Source: Paenibacillus rigui
GTDB taxonomy: Bacteria > Bacillota > Bacilli > Paenibacillales > NBRC-103111
NCBI RefSeq assembly: GCF_002234615.1
Contig: NZ_NMQW01000030.1
Span: forward strand, 1-64,000
Length of the DNA stretch: 64,000 bases
Direction of reading: 5' to 3'
A program made the position numbers and the translations under genes. This document shows, in pieces, positions 52,966 through 63,500 of this stretch (position 1 is its first letter; each line of letters starts with the position of its first letter). The notes under the pieces were generated by a model. The model searched no databases, was not told where the DNA came from, and saw only the letters and a list, made by a program, of their open reading frames with translations.

Positions 52966-55900
52966 TTATGGATTGCCAGCGGGCACGTGATGGCTGAAGC
53001 GGACAGCAATTGCTGCCGCTTGAGCTCTTGTTAACACGCTGGATGGCTGAATGCTCTGATCCTGCCCTTCAATGATGCCCTGCTGAATGCACAGCGCTAC
53101 CGCTTCTCTAGCCCAATCCGGTATGGAAGCTTCATCCTCGAAGGCTGCCAGTATGCTATTCACTTCGCTCTCTGTCATTGGGCTGCCCGCGCCAATGAGC
53201 TTCAAGCTTCTTCCAACCATGACCATCGCTTCCATTCTCGATAATGACCCCTCAGGCCTGTAGGTTCCGTCACTGAAGCCGTTGACGATCCCTTTACCGG
53301 CAGCAACAGCTACGCTTCGGCTAAACCAATCATCCTGCTGAATATCACCGAACTCGGCAGCCGGGTTCTCATTCATAAGTCCCAATACTCTCAGTAGAAC
53401 CGTAGGGTATTCTGCCCTGGTGATGGTGCTGTCCGGGCTGAACTCTTCTTCGTCTCTTCCCAGCATGAACAGGCGGCCCGCCGCTTCATCAATTGCGGAC
53501 TTGGCCCAATTGTCCTCAGCCACATCGGCAAAATGAGGTTGATGGGTTATTAAGGCTACGCTTCCGCTGCCGGTTAATAGCACTTTGACAAAAGCCTGGT
53601 TATCCGCTGCATCCAGCTGCCATGGAACCGTCGTCCAGCTGCCCGTACTGTCCTTCACAATAACCGCCGTAATATCTTGAGGCGAAATACCGTCCGGCAC
53701 AGCGATAGCTGCGCTCACAGATCGATCCTGATATACATTCGGCGCCTGAATATCAAAGGTGACTCCTTGTCCGCCTCCCAATAAAGCTGCTCCAAGCTCT
53801 TGAGCAATGTGCTCTAATTCATCGATGTCCTTACGGCTGTTGCGATCTATCGCAATCTTGAGATTGCCCGTAAGCCCCGATGCCGCACTTGCCGGGAAGG
53901 CCAGCTTCGCAAATGGCAGTGTAAACTGAATACGCTGCTGATTCTGTACCGCTTGGGCAACAGCCTTGCCGTTCATATCGAACGTATAGCCGTTAACCGA
54001 CGGATCCTGGGCGACGATGGAAAGCACCGGTGAAGGTGCAGCGTTGACCTGATCGATCTGGACATAGATACGATCGTCTTTTTTCTCCGAGGCTACCTTG
54101 TCGCCACCTACAAGCACATCGGTATTGGCAGCAGGCAGTCCGCCAAAGCCGCCTCCTCCTGGAGAAGCACCGCCAGTTGAAGGACTCCAAATCGTGACAG
54201 GCAGCCATCCGCTTACAGCCAAAGCATTCTTGCCACCCTTCGTCCGCTTCGCCAAAGCAATCCGATCCCCAGCAGCGACGGGAATGATTCCGTTCGCCGG
54301 AAGCACGCTCCAGCCGCTGACATCATCCTGATACTTTGGAGCAGCCGGCGTTCCGCCTGCTTGCGAAGCTGTACGGTACACAAGCTCGGCATCCGTTATA
54401 TCCCCGGCCGAGACGATATTGACCTTGGTTGTCTTCCTGTCGTTAGACACCGCGCTTGTATAAGCGGAAATCCCCGCTTCTACCGCTACAACGGTCATTG
54501 CTTGCAGCGTAACGTCATCGGATAAGCTATATTCCGCTTTGGCAATGCCGGCGCCTTCTCTCAAGCCGTCCACTTTGCCATCGCCGGCAACGGCCAACGC
54601 CTCTCCTGCATAATTGGAAAATTGCAGCTTGGATCTATCCGCATCGCTTACAGGAATGTCCACATACTTCGTCTTGCCGGCCTGATCCTTGCCGTCGGTA
54701 TAGCGCAGCATCGCAGACACGCGCTGTGTTTCGCCTACCTTGAGATTAGGCACCTTTTGCAGCACCAGTGCTGTCGGCACCCGGTAGGAGCCGTTGGTCA
54801 CCTGTACCGCTGCCCGGTTGCTGTTGCCCGCATGGTCTAGTGCTTGAAATTCCAGCTTCAATGTAGGCTCGCTGCTTGTTACATTCACTTCCCCGGCAAA
54901 AGTTCCATCCTGCTTCACGGCTACCTGCTGTCCGTTCACTTCCAGCGCAGCGTCGTTGCTCGTCGTACCGGCTACGCGAATTTTGCCGTCCTTCGTCCGG
55001 TCGCCCGTTATCGGCGTATCGATATAAAGCACAGGTGCAATCGTATCGACCGTCAAATAAAGCATCGTGATGGAATAGTCTCCTGTAATCTTGTTTCGTG
55101 ATTTCAGTTCAATCGCATAGCGGCCGTCGGTTGTAAAGTTGGTGAAGTGCAATGTTCCTGCACTGCCGCCGCCTTGATTCGCTAAATCAAACGTACCGAT
55201 GGATTGGTTATCGTACAGCGCCTCGACCTCCACATCCGGCTGATCCGCTGTAACTCCGATGCTTTGCTCCGTTGTATTGCTCAGCACCTCCATAAACGCC
55301 GAGGAGGCCTCTTTCAGCTTCGCAGCACCGTTGGCCGGCTGCGCAGACAGCTTCGGCTTGGCCGGTACAGGCAGCAGTGTACTGGCTGTATCGATCCGGT
55401 TCGCATAGTGTATGTTTTGATGCTTATCCGCCTCTTGAGAAGGCTTCGTCGCTGCAGATACACCGACAATGTACTCTTGTCCCGTCTCAAGTCCGGCGTA
55501 CTTCACATTCTTGTCCTCACCAGGCTTATTGGAGCCGGACATTTGGGTCCAGCCCCCAAGCCGGATATGCTCATAGGTACCGTTCTGCTCGTTCCAGAAT
55601 GGCTTCAGCTCCTCCTCGCTCATCAGCATGGAACTGAAATTCGGATAAGCACCGAGCTTGCCGTTTTGCTGCTGCAGCACGTCAATCGCATAGCTGTGCT
55701 CAAATCCGGTTTGCTCCGGTTTCTTCATCGCCGGCTTAAACGACAATTCAAAGTAGCCGTTGCCTGCAGGTTGAATGCTCACTGCATTCACAGCAGAAGG
55801 CGCCAATGGATCAATGATTTCAAAGCGGTTCACCGTCGTTCGCGTCTGATAATTGCTCGAAGAGCTCAGCTCTGCCCGCAAGTAATAATCCCCTTGTGAC

Positions 55901-58900
55901 AGCAAGCCCCGAATGTCCTCCGTATCTCCCAAGAGCGGTATGCGGGTCACATCGATATCCGTGTGTCCTGTCGTCACATAGCCGGTGACGCTGCCCAGAT
56001 GATCGACGCTCAGTCCTTTTGCAATCAGCAGCCCGGTTTCCCCTGGTGCAGTTATATCACCGTCTGCCGCAGGATTGGCGTTATGAAACGCATCCTTGGT
56101 CAAATATAGATTGACCGTATCGCCCGGCTTCGCATGGCTAACCTTCCAGGAGGCGGTAAATTGATTCGCATCCGTACGGCTCGGGTCCAGCGTTACCTCA
56201 TCCAGCTTGGCCGCCTGCGGAATGTTGAGCAGCTTTGATTCCACCGGCTGATCCGCATACAGCTTCCACGTGCCCCCGCCTACTCGGTCATGTGGAATCG
56301 CGACATACACATGCTTGGAATCCGCTTCTTTACCTTGAATGATCTGGGTAAATGCATTCGCTTGCGGATTCATTTTCGTTTCATCATAGATCAGCTTGTA
56401 ATCTTGTCCATTGTTATCCTTCAACACAAGATTCGGAGCTGTGTCGCCCGTGTATCCCAGCTCGAGCAACGCATCGCCGGTTACACTGTTCATCGGAATT
56501 TCATGAAGCTTGCCTTCATCCGACACCTTGATACCGCCGATACCAACTTTCATCGAGCCATTATCCAGCATGCTCACGCCGTCGGCCACGCTGTGATACT
56601 CGATTTCATGAATGGCATCCTCTCTGGACACCCAGGACGTAGCTAACGTTTGTACACCATGACCGAACACAACCAGCTTCGGTCCCGATTCCGGATCCTG
56701 TACCTGCAAATACAATAGCCCATCCTCCGGCAGTCCTTGCCCGGATGTACCGAACTCGATATCCCCATCGAAGTAGTAGGTAATGCCAAGACTAATAAAT
56801 AAGACCGAAACGCTTCCCCACATTTTATCGTTATTGGCACCGAGGGACACACCGCCGAGCGCCATACCGCCAACGATAGGCACCTTGGAAGGGACCTGCA
56901 CCCTGGCGCTGACAAAGCCTTCAAAATCAATGCGGTTTTTGATCAAATTCTGGCCAATGAAAATCGAAGCTTTCCCAATAATAACGTCCCATCCAAGAAC
57001 ATCGATTTCCGCCGAAGCGCTGACGAACCAAGGGGTCATCCACTGTGCGGATACTGTAGCTTCCTTCAGCATCGCTACCCGCGACGATGAAGGGCTCGAA
57101 CTGTAGTCGAGCTTGCCGACCAGCTTGATGCCTGATTTTTTCAAAGTTAAGTCAATGCTGCCGTAGAAGGTTGCCGGCTTGACCCCGAAGGAAATATCTG
57201 CCCCCGCCTCTACCGTCAGGGGAACGTCGCTTGAGCCTCCTGCAATCGTATCGGCCAAATCCCTGATAGCACCGCGAACGGCGGTCAGATAAGTGCCTCC
57301 CGCTACCAAGACGCCCGGATCTCCAAGCTCGGCCGAGAACGCAATGATATTGGGCAGTATCCGTTTATCCTCTACCTGCTTAAATTCAATCTGAACGGCG
57401 ACCTCGGTCAATCCTCGCAGTTTCGCATCGAAATCCAAGCCGTACGTATTGTCAATTCCTTCTTCCTTCTGCTCGTAATGTACGATTTTAATGACGCCTG
57501 CCGGCTTCTTCTTGCCGTCTTCCCCTTCCTCCGAGCCGCTCTCAATCAATCCGATACTCTTATTCAGATCGAAGTTCAGATCGGCATCGATTCCAACAAA
57601 GCCCTTATTGTTAAACATGACGTTCTTAATTTCGGAATCGGCAATTTTCAAATTGATGCTGCCTCCGAAGGAAACACCCTTTTCACGCAAAATAAAATCG
57701 TTAAATTTCAATGTGAAGCCATTGATGGAGAAGCTCGGTGCAGAGAATAAGCTGTGCCGGTTGAAATATACCTCCTTCAGCATCAGCTGGCGAAGCGGAT
57801 TCAGTCTGTCGCCAAGTCCGCCTACGGCCCAGTTCAAGGAACCGTTCAATGAGTCGTCCTCGCCGCCTTCTTCCTTGCTATCTTCTTCTGCCGCTTCTTT
57901 ACTGAGCGATTTATCGAAGCCGTTGTAGAAATCGAGCGTCCATTCCCCTTTGTGGAATACGAAGCCGCTGCTAGCCACGCTCAGTGTCCCGTCGCCCTTT
58001 ACATTCAAGCTGTTAAACAGAGGCATGTCCTTATAGTCCGGAACGGATTGCATGATGTTGAACACATCCAGCTGGCCCTTGGCAAACACCATATCCTTCC
58101 CGCGGTACGCGACACTCTTGTTGATGATCGCAGGCTCGGTCCGTGTATCGACGACATATTCAGCCTGGTCGCCGGTTCCAATCCGGTTGATCATCCCGGC
58201 AATTTCGACTATGACCTCATTGTCGCTATCCCGGCCCTCTTCTTTGAACTTCTCCAGCTCTTCCTCGCTCTCAAAAGCGGCCAGACGGTACGCAGGGACC
58301 TTCGTTTCGGGCAGGAACGCGCCCAAATCGAGCTCAGGATCGACCAATTTGCTCGCAATCTGCATACTGTTCTTGACTTTCATGAAGATATCTTTCATGC
58401 TGCCGAAACCAGCGCCCACACGATAGCCGGGGTACGCTTCTTCAAAATCCTCCTGCACCGTGCCGTTTAATGCTTGGCTTAGATCAACGGTCTTTTTCAC
58501 TACCGCCAGCAAGTTCGCTTTCTTCAGCCGTGCGTTTTCATTTTCACTGACGACGAATTTCTGGCTTGTCGTTATATCATAAAGCTTGGCCGCCTCAGGA
58601 TCGTCACCCTGATCACCCTTATAATCGATCTCGACTTGATATTCGCCTAGAGGCAGTGACGGACCCAGATTACGCAGCTCCTTGCCGTCCGCATCCTTCA
58701 GAACAAGTCCGTTCGCACCGACGCGGTCACCCGTGCGGTAAGTAATCCGCATATCGCCAACCTGTCCATCATTTGCCGGCTGCAAAATAACGGAATCCTT
58801 CACCGGTACCTTATACCTGTTGCCCGTTGCCGACTCTTTCAAATAAAGATCAAAGTTCGGCTCCGCCGTGTCACTGCCCGTGTTATAGGCTTCAATATTG

Positions 58901-60483
58901 GATAAATTGAGCGTGATATACTTCACGTCCGATGTATAGGCCTCCTCCGGGGATAAGGCATATACAAAGGTCTGCGAGCCCGTACCCACGGCCGGCAAAA
59001 AGACAAAATTCGCTTTGCTGGACATGTACTGCGCTTTAACCGATTCATCCTTTACCGATTCCAGCTTCGCTTCCGTTTCCGGACTGCTCACCGAGAGCAA
59101 ATATTCCTTTGTCGTAGGCCAGGCCTTGCCCTGTGCCTGTACCTTGAACGTAGCGGTCACCGTATCGCCGGGCTTATATTTCGGTTGAATGCCATTCTTT
59201 GCTTCCTCCGGTGTCGCTTCCTTCTGGAAGGAGATCGCAGACCTGCTGCTCGACTTCGTCATAATTTTGCCTTGGGCGTCTCGTTTGACCTGTCCCTTTT
59301 CGTCGATATCGACAAATTTAAGCCCGTTGTTCAGCTGCAGCTCCGCCTGAATGCTCGTCTGCTGCATATTATACGAAGCCAAATTTTCGATCTCCGCCGT
59401 CACATCGAATACGCCCTCATTGGCGTAGGCGCTGCCATCCTCAACCGTAGCGAGCTGCTGCACAGGATCGATATAGCGTACCGAGAATACTTTATCCGGC
59501 TGGACAATCTCGCCTAACCCATATACGGTCTCAAAGGTTTTGGTCCCGCCTTGGGCAACCGGATCAGGATTCCAGTACAAGGCCACCGCTGAATCAGCCG
59601 TGCCATAATCGTTCGTATCCGTCGTGAAATCCAGATTCGGATTAATTTGATAATCCCATTTGGTATTGGCCAGCTTGTTCCAGTGACCAACGATCATCTC
59701 GTCAACGATATTGATATCCTTTTCCGAGAAATTATTCAATCCGTAAGCCATTACATTTGTCGCCAGCGGGTTCGATGGATCGTAATTATCCTTCATAACC
59801 CAATAAGCAGGCAGCGTATACAGCGCCTTCTCATCCTGCCCGATTCCAGGATCGAGCTTCGACTCATCCACCAATTTACGTTCAACGTGCAGCGGAACCT
59901 TATAGGCCGCCCCTACTTGAAAAGCCGGTCCGTCATTGCCGCCCACCATGGTATCCAGCAATATTCTTGTCCCGACCTGGACATCAGCCCCCGATTGGTT
60001 CGTCACTTCATAACGCACGTTGACATTTCCGGAATTTTGCTTATCCTTCACGTCCATGTACAGCATCAATATTTGCTTGATTTGGACCCCTTTTATCGAC
60101 CAGACCGTCTCAATCTGCTGGGTCCCATCCGGATTGCTTACAATTTGAGGCTTCGTTACTTCAGAGAAAAATTGGGGAGCGAACTTGTAAGGATTACCGA
60201 AAATATAATCCGTTCCGTCAATCCGAAAGGTCGTAAACGAGCTCTCGGGATCATCCCCGCGAAACATCATGTCGACCTGATTATCATTCTTGCGAACCGG
60301 CTGCCCTTCGACCGTACGGATCGCAAACCGGCCGGTACTGTTGTCCACGGTTACCTTCACAAACGGGTTGCTGATTACCGTCACCCCCTGCTGATTCGCC
60401 TCGTCGGCCCAAACAGCGAGCGGCACGTTCAGCATCAGACAAAGGAGCAGGACTATCGACACCACTTTCCTGAATCTATTCAT
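52966..60483 (-). CDS. Giant SLH-anchored beta-rich surface protein (about 2,505 aa)
   Basis: A signal peptide (1-27, LAVWADEA) precedes an N-terminal domain of ~330 residues that I do not recognise (VKVTVDNSTGRFAIRTVEG). Two Ig/transglutaminase-like segments and a long amphipathic beta-strand region (about 840-1250; VPSKVPIVGGMALGGVSLG) follow. Next come one GxW module (~1358), fibronectin-like domains, an Ig-like domain (~1815-1910), a Gly-rich spacer, a ~200-residue domain and three SLH motifs (from ~2318; ITRAEYPTVLL, LSRMEAMVMV, LTRAQAAAIAV). The middle ~1,300 residues are collinear with the 2,885-residue protein. The start at 60483 has AAGGAG ten bases away; a TTG one codon upstream is possible. 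No enzyme motif is seen. Confidence 0.88.
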   Translation of the reverse strand: MNRFRKVVSIVLLLCLMLNVPLAVWADEANQQGVTVISNPFVKVTVDNSTGRFAIRTVEGQPVRKNDNQVDMMFRGDDPESSFTTFRIDGTDYIFGNPYKFAPQFFSEVTKPQIVSNPDGTQQIETVWSIKGVQIKQILMLYMDVKDKQNSGNVNVRYEVTNQSGADVQVGTRILLDTMVGGNDGPAFQVGAAYKVPLHVERKLVDESKLDPGIGQDEKALYTLPAYWVMKDNYDPSNPLATNVMAYGLNNFSEKDINIVDEMIVGHWNKLANTKWDYQINPNLDFTTDTNDYGTADSAVALYWNPDPVAQGGTKTFETVYGLGEIVQPDKVFSVRYIDPVQQLATVEDGSAYANEGVFDVTAEIENLASYNMQQTSIQAELQLNNGLKFVDIDEKGQVKRDAQGKIMTKSSSRSAISFQKEATPEEAKNGIQPKYKPGDTVTATFKVQAQGKAWPTTKEYLLSVSSPETEAKLESVKDESVKAQYMSSKANFVFLPAVGTGSQTFVYALSPEEAYTSDVKYITLNLSNIEAYNTGSDTAEPNFDLYLKESATGNRYKVPVKDSVILQPANDGQVGDMRITYRTGDRVGANGLVLKDADGKELRNLGPSLPLGEYQVEIDYKGDQGDDPEAAKLYDITTSQKFVVSENENARLKKANLLAVVKKTVDLSQALNGTVQEDFEEAYPGYRVGAGFGSMKDIFMKVKNSMQIASKLVDPELDLGAFLPETKVPAYRLAAFESEEELEKFKEEGRDSDNEVIVEIAGMINRIGTGDQAEYVVDTRTEPAIINKSVAYRGKDMVFAKGQLDVFNIMQSVPDYKDMPLFNSLNVKGDGTLSVASSGFVFHKGEWTLDFYNGFDKSLSKEAAEEDSKEEGGEDDSLNGSLNWAVGGLGDRLNPLRQLMLKEVYFNRHSLFSAPSFSINGFTLKFNDFILREKGVSFGGSINLKIADSEIKNVMFNNKGFVGIDADLNFDLNKSIGLIESGSEEGEDGKKKPAGVIKIVHYEQKEEGIDNTYGLDFDAKLRGLTEVAVQIEFKQVEDKRILPNIIAFSAELGDPGVLVAGGTYLTAVRGAIRDLADTIAGGSSDVPLTVEAGADISFGVKPATFYGSIDLTLKKSGIKLVGKLDYSSSPSSSRVAMLKEATVSAQWMTPWFVSASAEIDVLGWDVIIGKASIFIGQNLIKNRIDFEGFVSARVQVPSKVPIVGGMALGGVSLGANNDKMWGSVSVLFISLGITYYFDGDIEFGTSGQGLPEDGLLYLQVQDPESGPKLVVFGHGVQTLATSWVSREDAIHEIEYHSVADGVSMLDNGSMKVGIGGIKVSDEGKLHEIPMNSVTGDALLELGYTGDTAPNLVLKDNNGQDYKLIYDETKMNPQANAFTQIIQGKEADSKHVYVAIPHDRVGGGTWKLYADQPVESKLLNIPQAAKLDEVTLDPSRTDANQFTASWKVSHAKPGDTVNLYLTKDAFHNANPAADGDITAPGETGLLIAKGLSVDHLGSVTGYVTTGHTDIDVTRIPLLGDTEDIRGLLSQGDYYLRAELSSSSNYQTRTTVNRFEIIDPLAPSAVNAVSIQPAGNGYFELSFKPAMKKPEQTGFEHSYAIDVLQQQNGKLGAYPNFSSMLMSEEELKPFWNEQNGTYEHIRLGGWTQMSGSNKPGEDKNVKYAGLETGQEYIVGVSAATKPSQEADKHQNIHYANRIDTASTLLPVPAKPKLSAQPANGAAKLKEASSAFMEVLSNTTEQSIGVTADQPDVEVEALYDNQSIGTFDLANQGGGSAGTLHFTNFTTDGRYAIELKSRNKITGDYSITMLYLTVDTIAPVLYIDTPITGDRTKDGKIRVAGTTSNDAALEVNGQQVAVKQDGTFAGEVNVTSSEPTLKLEFQALDHAGNSNRAAVQVTNGSYRVPTALVLQKVPNLKVGETQRVSAMLRYTDGKDQAGKTKYVDIPVSDADRSKLQFSNYAGEALAVAGDGKVDGLREGAGIAKAEYSLSDDVTLQAMTVVAVEAGISAYTSAVSNDRKTTKVNIVSAGDITDAELVYRTASQAGGTPAAPKYQDDVSGWSVLPANGIIPVAAGDRIALAKRTKGGKNALAVSGWLPVTIWSPSTGGASPGGGGFGGLPAANTDVLVGGDKVASEKKDDRIYVQIDQVNAAPSPVLSIVAQDPSVNGYTFDMNGKAVAQAVQNQQRIQFTLPFAKLAFPASAASGLTGNLKIAIDRNSRKDIDELEHIAQELGAALLGGGQGVTFDIQAPNVYQDRSVSAAIAVPDGISPQDITAVIVKDSTGSWTTVPWQLDAADNQAFVKVLLTGSGSVALITHQPHFADVAEDNWAKSAIDEAAGRLFMLGRDEEEFSPDSTITRAEYPTVLLRVLGLMNENPAAEFGDIQQDDWFSRSVAVAAGKGIVNGFSDGTYRPEGSLSRMEAMVMVGRSLKLIGAGSPMTESEVNSILAAFEDEASIPDWAREAVALCIQQGIIEGQDQSIQPSSVLTRAQAAAIAVRFSHHVPAGNP

Positions 60484-60517
60484 CAATCATGGACTCCTTC
60501 ACACATGAAATAGGACA

Positions 60518-60553
60518 CCGAAGCATGGCAGCAGGATGCCCTCCATGCTTCGG
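60518..60553 (-). terminator. Hairpin between the partial giant gene and the 2,505-residue protein gene
   Basis: An 11-bp perfect stem (CCGAAGCATGG and its complement) has a 14-base loop. The minus-strand side lacks a good T-tract (TGTCCTATTTC), so it may be a partial terminator or an RNA-processing hairpin that sets relative expression within the operon. Confidence 0.45.
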
Positions 60554-60589
60554 CAGCCTTTCTTTGTTTTTCCGGCCGAGGAGCCGGTG

Positions 60590-63500
60590 CTATTTACTCA
60601 ATTTACCGATGAAGAAGGAAGCGAATTCTCTTTCTCTTTCCTGTGTTCTGACAATGATGGTGTACCAGCCCGTCTCCGGGAATACCGCTTCATATTGATT
60701 GTTCAGCAGCTGCTCCATCGTAATTTGCTTCGCAATATACTTCATCTGACCCTCACGGTACAAACCGCTGTGATACAAAATATCGAAGCGGCCCAGCTCA
60801 TTGCTCAAGCTTTGTCCGTCAACCTTCATCTCGTCGTAGCCCGTAACCTTGAACGAGATGCGGTTCGTGTCGAACAGGACACTTTCACCCAGAGCCGATG
60901 ACAGCACCTGGCCATTTCCGGTTATCAGCAATCCCGCATTAGGCAGGACTACAACCTCCTGCTTGACGGCGGTCTGATTGCCCACCTCGTCGGTAACGGT
61001 ATAGGTCGCCGTCTGCTTGCCGATTCGGCTAATATCAACCCCTTCAACCGTTACCTTCAAATGCGCTGCATCCGATACATTATCGGAAACGGTATAGCCT
61101 CCCAAATCGGTCAGCGGATTGAAGTTAGCTTTATTTTGCTCTATGGCAACCATGGTTCGATTCAAAGCAATGGTCGGCGCCGTGTTATCCAGACCGTCCA
61201 CCCGGATCGCCAGCTTGTTCACATGACCCAGCAAATCCGTCAAGGCAACTCGCATTTCGCCGTTCGTCCCGAAAGCCATATCATACGAATAGCTGCCGGC
61301 GGCGTCGCTAATCTTGTTGCTGTATTGACCGTTTTCCAGCAGAACGGGAACCGTCCCGCGGAATACTTGATTCGGGGCTGCCACCTTTCCATGCAAGGTG
61401 ACCTTCATCTTGCCTTTGGCGTATCTTTTCCCGCCAATTACAGCCACTTGATCGTCAGGCAAGGGATTGCCCTGCTCGTCCACGAACGTGTAGACGATAT
61501 TGTCAGGCTCCGGCAGGCTGGACACGATGCCGTTCACCGTCTCCTCCAGCACGGTTGTATTGCCAAGCAGGTCGGCGATGGTAAACTCCGCTTTGCCGTC
61601 CTGGAACAAGGTCAAAAGCTGACTGCCGCGAATGACCTTGAAGTCCTTGCCGCCCGCATTCGGTTTCTCAATCTGAAGCGTCACGCCTTCAGCCAGCAGC
61701 ACATGACCGTCGGCATCCTGAATCGTCTTTAACCTTTTCGCGCCCTGCTCGCCATAAGCATACGATTTGACGACGGTCGCTTGAGGCTGCTCTCTATCAA
61801 TGTTGGTCACAGTCGCCGTGGCCGTTCCTTTATTCCCCGCTTCATCCTCGAATTCGAAGGTAAAGCTGCCGTTCTCCGTGAAGATATACGTATTTCTGCC
61901 CTCATTATTGGTAATGCGCACATCTTCCGAGGTCGATAATTTCACCATCACATTGGCTGTTGTCGGGCCGGTTATTTTTTGCTCGATAGCCCCCACCGGT
62001 GGTGTATTGTCGATATTGTTGACGGAAAAAAGCAGCTGCTCCTTCCGTGACGGATCAAGCGTATCGGACAGATTGAACGTGTACAGGCCGTTTTGATTGA
62101 CCTCGAACGTATTTCCTTTGGTACGGACCGGCTGCATCGGGTTCATCTCAGCAGGGACCACCTTCACTCCGGCAGGAACCTTGACTTCGATAGCGAAAGG
62201 ACCGGCTGCAGGTCGCATCGTGCTGTAAGCCACTAGGCCATAAAGAGGCTCATCCGAAGGTACATATCCGCGGGAATCGATCGAAACCGCATCGCCAACG
62301 ACACCTGAGGCCGATCTGAATTTGACCTTCAGCTTTAATTGATCCGCCCTGCCGCTCGGCACATTAAATTTCACGAAATTGCTGTAGGGTCTCCAAGCTT
62401 GCCAGGTCAGACCGTCATCTGTTGAAACGCTCAGCTCATAGCCTGCCATCGTTTTATTTTTCAATTCGAGCTTAACGACCGCTTGGTAGCCATCCACCTG
62501 ATCGCCATCCAAATAAATTAAGTCGGACTGAAGCACCTCGATCGGTGCATGATCTTCTCTGGAAACCCTGAATAGTCCAGTATGGGCGATCGTTCCATTC
62601 CCCGCTCCATCCAAGGCATAAACATACAAAATGTAATCCTCAACCTGACCCGGTGCGAGAGTGGAATTGTCAATGCTCACCTTGCCCTCGTCCGGAATCG
62701 GCAGCCACTTCAGCGAGACTTCAACCGGAGGCAGGTCTCCCGCCCGGAGCCATTGATATTTGATAACCATGCCGTCCTGGTTATACAGGTCGTTTGCCGT
62801 CACTTCCACGGTGTGAGAAGGCTTCGGATAGCCAACCTCTTTGGTGCTGAAGCCGGCGGCCGGCGGCGTATTGTCAAACAAATACGGCATATAGTAATAA
62901 TAGTTGCGGTTCGTCCCATCCTCCTTGACCCGAACGTGAACGTATTGCTTCCCATTCAGATTCAATTGCTTCGGAATGAGGTAGGAATTACGGTAGACGG
63001 AGCTTGTGACCGTATCCCCATAGACCGAATGGGTCACACTTGCGTACACCGCAGCAGTCACTGAAGGGTCCAGAGAACCAGCCTGTGCATACTTGTCATC
63101 CGAAGGCAGAGCCGCAGAAGAACTGTACGCATAACTCACTGCAGCTGCATTCAAATTTTGAATCGAAAAAATAATATCGTGACTCTGCACATATTTCTCC
63201 GAAGGCTCCGGCGTGAAAGCTGTGGGAATCGTCACTGTCGAATTGACAACCGCATGCTCCTCCATCGTCACAGCCGTGCTATTGCCCGCGAAATCCGAAG
63301 CCCGGACATGCAGCTCATATTCGCCGTCATCGAATACTTCATTCAATGTCGTCACCGCCTTGGACTCCGGCACCTGCTTCCAGCCGATTTCCTGCTCGGC
63401 GTCACCCGCCTTCACCCATTGATATTGAAGCTTGGCGGGATCGATACCGCTGTGCGCATCCTCCGCATCAATCCTTGCAATAACCTCTGAGGTGTTGTTG

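Noticed and set aside
60518-60553. An intergenic hairpin considered as a full terminator splitting the giant-gene operon.
   Set aside because: The stem is strong but the minus-strand side has no adequate T-tract, so complete termination is not supported; it is kept as a hairpin with low confidence.
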